Of a DNA stretch of 5,532 bases, positions 1 through 4,965 are shown piece after piece; position 1 is the first letter of the stretch, and each line of letters starts with the position of its first letter. Origin of the DNA: Thermoanaerobaculia bacterium (GTDB lineage: Bacteria; Acidobacteriota; Thermoanaerobaculia; Gp7-AA8); assembly GCA_017883215.1 (NCBI GenBank), contig JADGOA010000248.1, forward strand, positions 1 through 5,532, in the 5' to 3' direction. Made by a program: the position numbers and the translations under genes. Below the pieces are notes generated by a model that searched no databases, had not been told where the DNA came from, and saw nothing but the letters and a program-made list of their open reading frames with translations.

Positions 1-593
1 CAGAGGTCGTTCATCTCCAGATACTGGTATGTGTTGATCTGGTACTGGACGGGGTTGGCGTTCAGGAGCCGCACCGCCACGAGATAGCCGCCTCCGATTC
101 CCAGCGCGTCGCCCAGGATGACGAGGAAGGGGAGCATCACGATCCCGGCGATCACGCGTGGCACGAAGAGGTACTGCACCGGATCCGTGGCCAGCGCTTC
201 CAGCGCGTCGATCTGCTCGGTGACGCGCATGGTCCCGATCTCCGCCGCCATCGACGAGCCGACGCGGCCCGTCACCATGAGGCCGACCAGCACCGGCGAG
301 AGCTCGCGCAACATGGCCAGGGCTACGACACTGCCGACGAAGTTCTCGGCATGGACCCGGTGAAAGCCGGTGTACGTCTGCAGCGCCAGGACCATGCCGG
401 TGAACATCGAGGTGAGGAAGACCACCGGGATCGAATCGACGCCGACGCGGACCGCCTGCCGCAGCCACTCCCTGATCTCGAACGGCGGCCGGACAGACCA
501 GGCCGCGGTCCGCCAGAGCATGCTGAACCACAGTCCGGTCTCCTCGAAGAGGCGGATGAAGACGTTCCCTATACTTTCCAGAAAGGAAGTCAT
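1..593 (-). CDS. mlaE: MlaE-family ABC transporter permease (3' end cut by window edge)
   Basis: This is the integral-membrane permease of an Mla/MCE-type ABC system, which in diderms moves phospholipids between inner and outer membranes with an ATPase (MlaF) and an MCE substrate-binding protein (MlaD). I translated 197 codons from the ATG at 593-591; the frame is open to the window edge. Family signatures are clear: FTGMVLALQ at residues 64-72, LRELSPVLVGLMVTGR at 95-110, then SSMAAEIGTMRVTEQIDAL at 113-131 and DPVQYLFVPRVIAG at 137-150. Hydrophobic segments lie near 54-72, 85-108 and 146-174. Family members are about 250-260 residues, so roughly the last 60 are missing. The ATG overlaps the alr stop (ATGA, 590-593) and no strong Shine-Dalgarno precedes it, so translation is probably coupled to alr. 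MlaF and MlaD genes would be expected just past the left edge, but that is inference. Confidence 0.93.
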   Translation of the reverse strand, partial: MTSFLESIGNVFIRLFEETGLWFSMLWRTAAWSVRPPFEIREWLRQAVRVGVDSIPVVFLTSMFTGMVLALQTYTGFHRVHAENFVGSVVALAMLRELSPVLVGLMVTGRVGSSMAAEIGTMRVTEQIDALEALATDPVQYLFVPRVIAGIVMLPFLVILGDALGIGGGYLVAVRLLNANPVQYQINTYQYLEMNDL

Positions 594-1771
594 TCACTAA
601 AACTCGATCGGACCGTCGCGCGATCGCCGTCGCGGTAGATGCGCGGCACCCGCGCGCTGACGTTGCAGAACACTTCGTACGAGATTGTACCGATCAACGA
701 GGCGATCTCCTCGGCTCTGATCGTTTCGGCCCCCTGCGATCCGAGAAGGACGACCTCATCGCCGACGGCGGCGTCCTCGACTTCGGTGACGTCGATGGTG
801 ACGAGATCCATCGACACGCGGCCGACCACCGGCACGCGCCGCCCGCGCAACAGCACCCGGCCGCGGTTCGAGAGCAGGCGGTTGTAACCGTCGGCGTATC
901 CGACCGGAAGCGTGGCAATGCGGCTCTCGCGCGAGGTGACGAACGTTCCGCCGTAACCGACCGGATGACCGGCGGGGAGGCTCTTGAGCCGCGCAATCTC
1001 GGTGCGCCAGCGCATGACCGGCTCGAGCTTCGACTGACCCATATCGAGCGCCTCGCCGCCGTAGAGCGCAATTCCGACGCGCACGCTTTCTCCCGGATCG
1101 ATGAGACCACGCATCGTCGCTGCGCTGTTGGCTTCGTGCCGCGGCACATCGACGCCGGCGTCGCGAAACCTGGCGAACATCCGTTTGAAATTGGCTCTCT
1201 GCGTTTCGGTGTACGGGTCGCGCGGGTCACTGGCGTTTGCGAAGTGGGTATAGATCGCCTCGACGCGGGCGCGCGGCATGGTGCGAAGCACCTCGATGGC
1301 GCGGGGGATTTCGGAATCGCGGAACCCCATGCGCCCCATGCCCGAGTCGAGCTTCAGCGCGATTCGGAGATCGTGATCCCGGCCATGTGCGGACACGAGG
1401 TCGAGCGCCTCCGGGCCGACGATGCCGATGATGATGTCGTTTTCGGCAGCGATCGCGATCTGTGCCTCCTGCAGCGGCCCGAGGACGAGAATCGGAAGGG
1501 AGATGCCGGCACGGCGAAGCTCCAGCGCTTCTTCGAGCAGCGCCACGGCGATTCCTGAAACACGATCGGGACGGCAGCGGCGCGCCAGCTCCACCGCGCC
1601 GTGGCCGTACGCGTTCGCCTTCAGCACTGCGATGAGGCGCGATCCGGCCGGCAAGCGTGCCGCGATCGCATCAACGTTCCGTTCGAATGCCTCGAGATCG
1701 ATCTCCGCCCAGGTCGGCCGGATCGCGGCGAGCGTCTCTTCGAATGTCAGCGACCGATCGTCGTGCGCCAT
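590..1771 (-). CDS. alr: alanine racemase (PLP-dependent)
   Basis: Interconverts L- and D-alanine with pyridoxal phosphate in the cytoplasm, supplying D-Ala for peptidoglycan. It has 393 residues, slightly above the family norm because about 20 residues precede the usual RPTWAEIDL start. Fold-type III barrel motifs are complete: AVLKANAYGHG with the Schiff-base lysine at K51; LKLDSGMGRMG at 139-149, where K140 and R147 match the carbamylated lysine and substrate arginine of the Geobacillus enzyme; THFANA at 175-180; RVGIALYGG at 231-239 with the PLP-contacting R231; GYADG at 291-295 with the second catalytic base Y292; and GRVSMD at 317-322. No key residue is missing. The gene follows the SDR stop by 7 nt and overlaps the permease start by 4 nt, so it is the middle cistron of an operon. 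GGTGAG and AGGA lie just before the ATG, though the AGGA is unusually close. Confidence 0.97.
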   Translation of the reverse strand: MAHDDRSLTFEETLAAIRPTWAEIDLEAFERNVDAIAARLPAGSRLIAVLKANAYGHGAVELARRCRPDRVSGIAVALLEEALELRRAGISLPILVLGPLQEAQIAIAAENDIIIGIVGPEALDLVSAHGRDHDLRIALKLDSGMGRMGFRDSEIPRAIEVLRTMPRARVEAIYTHFANASDPRDPYTETQRANFKRMFARFRDAGVDVPRHEANSAATMRGLIDPGESVRVGIALYGGEALDMGQSKLEPVMRWRTEIARLKSLPAGHPVGYGGTFVTSRESRIATLPVGYADGYNRLLSNRGRVLLRGRRVPVVGRVSMDLVTIDVTEVEDAAVGDEVVLLGSQGAETIRAEEIASLIGTISYEVFCNVSARVPRIYRDGDRATVRSSFSE

Positions 1772-1778
1772 TTCCTGC

Positions 1779-2480
1779 TCACCACAGCCGCAGATTCTGT
1801 CCGTTCATCGGCCGGGAACGTTCAGACGCGAGGAACAGAATCGCCTCCGCAACTTCCGCCGGCGCCATGTCGGCCGGCGCTCCTCCGCTCACCTTTGCCC
1901 ACATCCCGGTGTCGACCGACCCCGGGCTGATGCAGTTCACCCGCACTCCGCGATCGCCCACTTCGACGGCCAGGGCCTCGGTCATCGAGATCAGCGCCCC
2001 TTTGCTCGCGCAGTACGACACGGATCCGGGAAATTTCTCCGGTCCGACCACTCCTGAGATCGACGATACGTTCACGATCGCTCCGCTGTGATTCGCAAGC
2101 ATGGAAGGCAGCGCCCGTCGTGATGCCAGAAATGCGCCGCGTACGTTCACGGCGAACATTCGGTCCCATTCTTCGGGGGTGGTCTCCAGGAGAAGCCGCG
2201 GATCGGCCATGCCGGCGGCGTTGACGAGAAGGTAGCAGTCGCCGAAGCGGGACTCGGTCTCGGAAAAGAGGCGGTCGATCGCGTTCGGGTCGGCCACGTC
2301 TCCGGCCACTGCGAGCATGCGCCCCGCGTGTGCGGAGGCGAGGGCCTCGAGTTCTTCCGACGATCGTGCGAAGACGGCGACCAGCGCACCGCGCGCGGCG
2401 AGCATCTCCGCCGTGGCCCGTCCGATGCCGCTGGAGGCACCGGTGACGACTGCGACTTTGTCGCGGAGCTCGTTGTCCAT
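1779..2480 (-). CDS. classical short-chain dehydrogenase/reductase (FabG-like), unknown substrate
   Basis: A cytoplasmic NAD(P)-dependent oxidoreductase of the classical SDR family, 233 residues. The Rossmann nucleotide-binding motif TGASSGIG is at 13-20, GDV at 60-62, NAAG at 87-90, the structural Asn at N112, and the active site is S140 (in NVSS) with YCASK, Y156 and K160. SPGSVDTGM at 185-193 is the usual PG motif after the sixth strand. R39 at the end of the second strand suggests NADP(H), which is inference. The Ser-to-Tyr spacing is 16 rather than the common 13. The segment between VDTGM and AEVAEAILFLAS is short, and the C-terminus ends NGQNLRLW instead of the usual GG-containing tail, so the substrate lid is small. 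The start is bounded: an in-frame TGA lies at 2498-2496 with no alternative start between. It is the first visible cistron of the SDR-alr-mlaE unit. Naming it fabG would be unsafe. Confidence 0.93.
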   Translation of the reverse strand: MDNELRDKVAVVTGASSGIGRATAEMLAARGALVAVFARSSEELEALASAHAGRMLAVAGDVADPNAIDRLFSETESRFGDCYLLVNAAGMADPRLLLETTPEEWDRMFAVNVRGAFLASRRALPSMLANHSGAIVNVSSISGVVGPEKFPGSVSYCASKGALISMTEALAVEVGDRGVRVNCISPGSVDTGMWAKVSGGAPADMAPAEVAEAILFLASERSRPMNGQNLRLW

Positions 2481-2498
2481 ACGCCTGCAATCTGTTCA

Positions 2499-2693
2499 GC
2501 CGCGCGGTCGCGGCACAATGCCTACACGTCGTTGCCCTGGGTTTTCGCGATGATCAGCAACCACTATCCTACGATGTACGGCGACCCGGCGCGGGACATC
2601 TGACTCACCGCGTGATCGTCATCGGATTCGCGGCCTTGTGGATGCTGTACAAGAAGGTCGCGGCCGTTCAGGGATCTCGCCGCAGGGCGAGCG
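2499..2693 (+). pseudogene. remnant of a PuuD-like (urate hydroxylase/DUF989-type) membrane protein, frameshifted
   Basis: Plus-strand codons from 2499 read ARSRHNAYTSLPWVF, then MISNHYPTMYGDPARDI and a TGA at 2601-2603. The pattern SRHNxY, then SLPxxFxMISNHYP, is the conserved C-terminal block I associate with PuuD/DUF989 membrane proteins; this assignment is from memory, not a search. In the next frame, from 2600, the sequence continues LTHRVIVIGFAALWMLYKK, a short hydrophobic helix with a basic end, as expected after that block. One base lost near 2599-2601 would join the two pieces. An alternative is a TGG-to-TGA change plus a lost G near 2611. No family-like sequence precedes 2499, because that strand is antisense to the SDR gene, so the 5' part is missing and the gene is dead whichever lesion is right. 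The right boundary is uncertain. A small hairpin (2676-2691) follows. Confidence 0.6.
2676..2691. other. small GC hairpin downstream of the remnant
   Basis: CTCGCC (2676-2681) and GGCGAG (2686-2691) form a perfect 6-bp stem with a GCAG loop. There is no T-run after it, so it is not a clear intrinsic terminator. It may be a leftover of the remnant gene's 3' end or chance in GC-rich DNA. Confidence 0.3.
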
Positions 2694-2720
2694 CAACGTT
2701 CAGCGCGGATTCGACCGATG

Positions 2721-2750
2721 TTGCCCTCCCGCCCCACCACCGCATACGCT
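2721..2750 (+). promoter_or_regulatory. putative promoter of the PhzF-like gene, leaderless type
   Basis: TTGCCC at 2721-2726 (4 of 6 to TTGACA) and TACGCT at 2745-2750 (TANNNT) are separated by 18 bp. The -10-like hexamer ends 6 nt before the ATG at 2757, which would put the transcription start at or next to the A of the ATG. No Shine-Dalgarno lies between. The TACGCT match to TATAAT is modest; support comes from the same layout at two neighbouring genes. Confidence 0.45.
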
Positions 2751-2756
2751 CGCCAC

Positions 2757-3542
2757 ATGCGCCTTCTCCAGATCGACGCGTTCACCGATGTCCCGTTCCG
2801 CGGCAACCCGGCCGCGGTCTGCCTTCTCGATCACGAACGCGATGCCGGCTGGATGCAAGACGTCGCTGCAGAGATGAATCTCTCCGAGACCGCGTTCGTC
2901 CTGCGCCAGGCCGACGGCTTCTCGTTGCGCTGGTTCACCCCGGCAGTCGAGGTCAATCTCTGCGGGCACGCCACGCTCGCCAGCGCCCACGCGCTGTGGG
3001 AGGAGAAGATCCTTCCGGCAGCCGACACCGTTCGCTTCCACACCCGCAGCGGGGTGCTCACGGCAACGCCCGCGGGAGGATGGATCGAGCTCGATTTTCC
3101 TTCTCAGCCGGCGAAAGCCGCGGAGCCGCCGCCGGGACTTCTCGAAGCGCTCGGGATCTCCGAGCCGCTCTTCGTCGGCAAGAACGTCGCTGACTACCTC
3201 GTCGAGCTCGACGACCCCGACGCTGTCCGGGCCGTGAGCCCCGACTTCGCCGAGCTGCGCAAGATCGACGCGCGCGCCGTCATGGTGACGAGCCGCGGCG
3301 CAGGCCAGTACGACTTCATCTCCCGCTTCTTCGCTCCGGCCGTCGGCGTAGACGAGGATCCGGTGACAGGATCGGCGCACACCTGCCTCACGCCGTACTG
3401 GACGAAGAAGTTGGGGCGGGACGAGTTGCTCGCGTTTCAAGCCTCGCGACGCGGCGGAGTGATCCGGGTCCGGCAGGCCGGCGAACGGGTGAAGCTGGCG
3501 GGGCAGGCGATCACGGTCCTCCGGGGTGAGCTGAAGGCGTGA
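2757..3542 (+). CDS. PhzF-family isomerase/epimerase-like protein
   Basis: A 261-residue member of the PhzF (phenazine biosynthesis-like, diaminopimelate-epimerase fold) family. These enzymes are two-lobed and cofactor-free, and many have unknown substrates; there are no phenazine genes here, so that pathway should not be inferred. Motifs: IDAFTDVPFRGNPAAV at 6-21, the catalytic glutamate E44 in NLSETAF, WFTPAVEVNLCGHATLASA at 59-77, and DEDPVTGSAH at 199-208 with the conserved D201. All match the pattern of active family members, with E44, H71 and D201 standing where PhzF has E45, H74 and D208. I chose the ATG at 2757 because the family begins right there (MRLLQIDAFTD). An in-frame ATG at 2718 would add 13 residues with no family resemblance and would place the promoter-like elements inside the gene. 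No ribosome-binding site is visible. Its stop overlaps a GTG that opens a 21-codon reading frame (3539-3604). Confidence 0.92.
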   Translation: MRLLQIDAFTDVPFRGNPAAVCLLDHERDAGWMQDVAAEMNLSETAFVLRQADGFSLRWFTPAVEVNLCGHATLASAHALWEEKILPAADTVRFHTRSGVLTATPAGGWIELDFPSQPAKAAEPPPGLLEALGISEPLFVGKNVADYLVELDDPDAVRAVSPDFAELRKIDARAVMVTSRGAGQYDFISRFFAPAVGVDEDPVTGSAHTCLTPYWTKKLGRDELLAFQASRRGGVIRVRQAGERVKLAGQAITVLRGELKA

Positions 3543-3701
3543 TCCCCGCGATCGTCAAGTCGCGCGACGTCCAGCTTCTGCCGTTCATGGAGCTGGCGTT
3601 GTGACTCCACGTGCGGTAGATGCCGATGAGCCCGCAGCACAACCTGTCGCGGTCGGCGATTCGCGTCTGCACAAGCGCGACGGCCCGCCGAAACTCGCCG
3701 C

Positions 3702-3707
3702 TAGAAT
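3702..3707 (+). promoter_or_regulatory. -10-like hexamer of dgt, leaderless type
   Basis: TAGAAT (5 of 6 to TATAAT) ends 6 nt before the dgt ATG at 3714, with CGCACC in between. Its TAG is also an in-frame stop, so dgt cannot start farther upstream, and there is no room for a ribosome-binding site. The predicted transcription start falls on or beside the ATG. The -35 region is weak (at best GCGACG at 3677-3682). Confidence 0.5.
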
Positions 3708-3713
3708 CGCACC

Positions 3714-4739
3714 ATGAACATCAGGGAGATGCTCGAGAAGATCGAGCTCGACACGCTCGTCCCCCAGGCCGCCAGAAGCGCCGAGACGCGCGGACGCGAC
3801 CGCGAGGAGCCGGAGGACGATCTGCGCCCCGCGTACCAGCGCGACCGCGATCGCATCATCCACTGCAAGTCCTTCCGGCGCCTGAAGCACAAGACCCAGG
3901 TCTTTCTCGCCCCCGAAGGCGATCACTACCGCACTCGCCTCACGCACGTTCTGGAAGTGACGCAGATCGCGCGCACCATCGCCAAGTCGCTGCGCCTGAA
4001 CGAGGTCCTGGCCGAAGCGATCGCCCTCGGTCACGACGTCGGTCACTCCGCCTTCGGACACGCCGGCGAGGCCGCGCTCAACAAGCTCGTCAAGGGTGGA
4101 TTCGATCACTATCGGCAATCGGTTCGCGTGGTCGAAAAGCTCGAGCGCGACGGCGCCGGCCTGAATCTCACGATCGAAGTGAGAGACGGAATCCTCAAGC
4201 ACTCCAAAGGCGAGAAGGGCGAGCTGCTCCGTAAGCGGGCGAAGTCGCGCGCGCTGACGCTCGAGGGCGACATCGTCCGCATCTCCGACATCATCGCTTA
4301 CGTCAATCACGACATCGACGACGGCATCCGCGCCGGCATCATCTCCGAGAAGGACATCCCCAGGGAGATCCGCAGAACTCTCGGCCCCTCGCACGGCGCG
4401 CGCATCGACCGTATGGTGCGCGACGTCATCACCGCCACCCAGGGCTGTGGCTACGAAGCGATCTCCATGTCGGAGGAAGTGCTGCAGGCGCTCGAAGAAC
4501 TGCGCCGCTACATGTTCGAGAACATGTACCTGCGCCCCAGCGTGCGCGCCGAGTTCGAAAAGGCGCAAAAGCTCCTCATCGCACTGTTCGAGCACGTCGT
4601 CGCTCATCCTGATGAATACCTCACCCCGTTGGAGGACGAGCCGGTGGAACGACTGGCCATCGACTTCATCGCCGGAATGACCGATCGGTACGCGATCACG
4701 CTCTACGAGAAGCTGTTCGTGCCGCATGCGTGGGTGTGA
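3714..4739 (+). CDS. dgt: dGTPase-like HD-domain deoxynucleoside triphosphohydrolase
   Basis: A cytoplasmic metal-dependent HD-superfamily enzyme. Dgt-type members cut dNTPs to the deoxynucleoside and tripolyphosphate, controlling dNTP pools. Length is 341 residues, typical for the shorter 'dGTPase-like' group rather than the roughly 500-residue E. coli Dgt, so preference for dGTP is not certain. Motifs: DRDRIIHCKSFRRLKHKTQV at 44-63, TRLTHVLEV at 74-82 (metal ligand H78), ALGHDVGHSAFGHAGE at 104-119 (ligands H107 and D108, then catalytic-region H111, H116 and E119), and SDIIAYVNHDIDD at 191-203 (ligand D200). The HD site is intact. The start is fixed by an in-frame TAG 12 nt upstream, with no other start codon between and no Shine-Dalgarno. 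It lies 171 bp after the PhzF-like gene with its own -10-like element, so it is probably transcribed separately. A palindromic repeat follows its stop. Confidence 0.95.
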   Translation: MNIREMLEKIELDTLVPQAARSAETRGRDREEPEDDLRPAYQRDRDRIIHCKSFRRLKHKTQVFLAPEGDHYRTRLTHVLEVTQIARTIAKSLRLNEVLAEAIALGHDVGHSAFGHAGEAALNKLVKGGFDHYRQSVRVVEKLERDGAGLNLTIEVRDGILKHSKGEKGELLRKRAKSRALTLEGDIVRISDIIAYVNHDIDDGIRAGIISEKDIPREIRRTLGPSHGARIDRMVRDVITATQGCGYEAISMSEEVLQALEELRRYMFENMYLRPSVRAEFEKAQKLLIALFEHVVAHPDEYLTPLEDEPVERLAIDFIAGMTDRYAITLYEKLFVPHAWV

Positions 4740-4745
4740 GGAGAA

Positions 4746-4788
4746 CTGTCATCCCGAGCCGGTAAACGGCCAGGCGCCGATGGAGCGG
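4746..4788. repeat. diverged partial copy of the palindromic repeat arm
   Basis: CTGTCATCCCGAGCCGG at 4746-4762 matches 16 of 17 bases of 4797-4813, 51 bp downstream. It is followed by a different small hairpin (CGGC 4767-4770, GCCG 4776-4779) and then TGGAGCG, the same order as in the left arm of the full element: conserved end, short hairpin, GGAGCG. There is no matching right arm. It is probably an older, decayed or half copy of the same repeat family. Confidence 0.65.
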
Positions 4789-4790
4789 AA

Positions 4791-4915
4791 GTGACACTGT
4801 CATTCCGAGCCGGCGGAACCCCGGAGGGGTGGAGCGCGGCGAGGAATCCCCCACCACCCCGGGAGTGCGGGGGATCCCTCACCGCGCTCCGCCGGCTTCG
4901 GAATGACAGAGTCAC
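4791..4915. repeat. 125-bp imperfect palindromic intergenic repeat (REP/MITE-like)
   Basis: The outer ends pair as GTGACxCTGTCATTCCGA (4791-4808) against its inverted copy at 4898-4915. The left arm 4797-4852 and right arm 4869-4909 are inverted copies apart from one extra A, two mismatches and a 16-nt insertion in the left arm. That insertion carries its own hairpin, ACCCC-GGA-GGGGT (4818-4830). A 16-nt central loop (4853-4868) separates GGAATCCCCC from GGGGGATCCC. The ends resemble the 'TGTCATTCCGAGC…GAGGAATC' dispersed palindromes I recall from several environmental phyla, a resemblance from memory. It has no coding capacity; short reading frames across it are by-products of the palindrome. 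It sits between the dgt stop and the methyltransferase promoter and could form a strong RNA hairpin at the dgt mRNA end, but no T-run makes it a standard terminator. Confidence 0.85.
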
Positions 4916-4925
4916 CGCCACAACC

Positions 4926-4955
4926 TCGACATTTTTCCGACCGCTCTGTTACCTT
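4926..4955 (+). promoter_or_regulatory. putative promoter of the methyltransferase gene
   Basis: TCGACA at 4926-4931 (5 of 6 to TTGACA) and TACCTT at 4950-4955 (TANNNT) are 18 bp apart. The -10-like hexamer ends 10 nt before the ATG at 4966, predicting a leader of about 4 nt or less. The promoter begins 11 bp after the palindromic repeat. It is the best-matching of the three promoters proposed here. Confidence 0.55.
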
Positions 4956-4965
4956 CCCGCCGTAG

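Noticed and set aside
2478..2580. A promoter for the SDR-alr-mlaE unit
   Set aside because: A TAGGAT at 2571-2566 on the minus strand is -10-like, but no -35 partner is visible and it lies about 86 nt from the ATG inside the remnant; too weak to call.
2612..3193. A 193-codon plus-strand frame starting with a hydrophobic stretch (GTG at 2612)
   Set aside because: Only the first 20 or so codons look protein-like, and they are explained as the shifted end of the PuuD-like remnant; the rest is an out-of-frame reading of the PhzF-like gene.
2700..3440. A 246-codon minus-strand frame across the PhzF-like gene
   Set aside because: Antisense to a gene with intact family motifs (GNPAAV, CGHATLASA, DPVTGSAH); no domain recognised.
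2757..3542. A phenazine biosynthesis context for the PhzF-like gene
   Set aside because: No other phz-type gene is near; PhzF-family proteins are widespread without phenazine production.
3511..3690. A minus-strand open stretch of about 60 codons (contains LCCGLIGIYRTW) between the PhzF-like gene and dgt
   Set aside because: It has no good start, its 3' end runs into the antisense of the PhzF-like gene, and I recognise no family; it could be a remnant, but nothing supports that.
3585..4727. A 380-codon open frame on the minus strand across nearly all of dgt
   Set aside because: It is antisense to a gene with complete HD motifs; long antisense frames are expected in GC-rich codon usage, and its translation shows no recognisable domain.
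4740..4925. The repeat as an intrinsic terminator for dgt
   Set aside because: The stem is long enough, but no T-run follows either arm; the only run of five Ts (4932-4936) lies 17 bp beyond the palindrome, inside the next promoter spacer.
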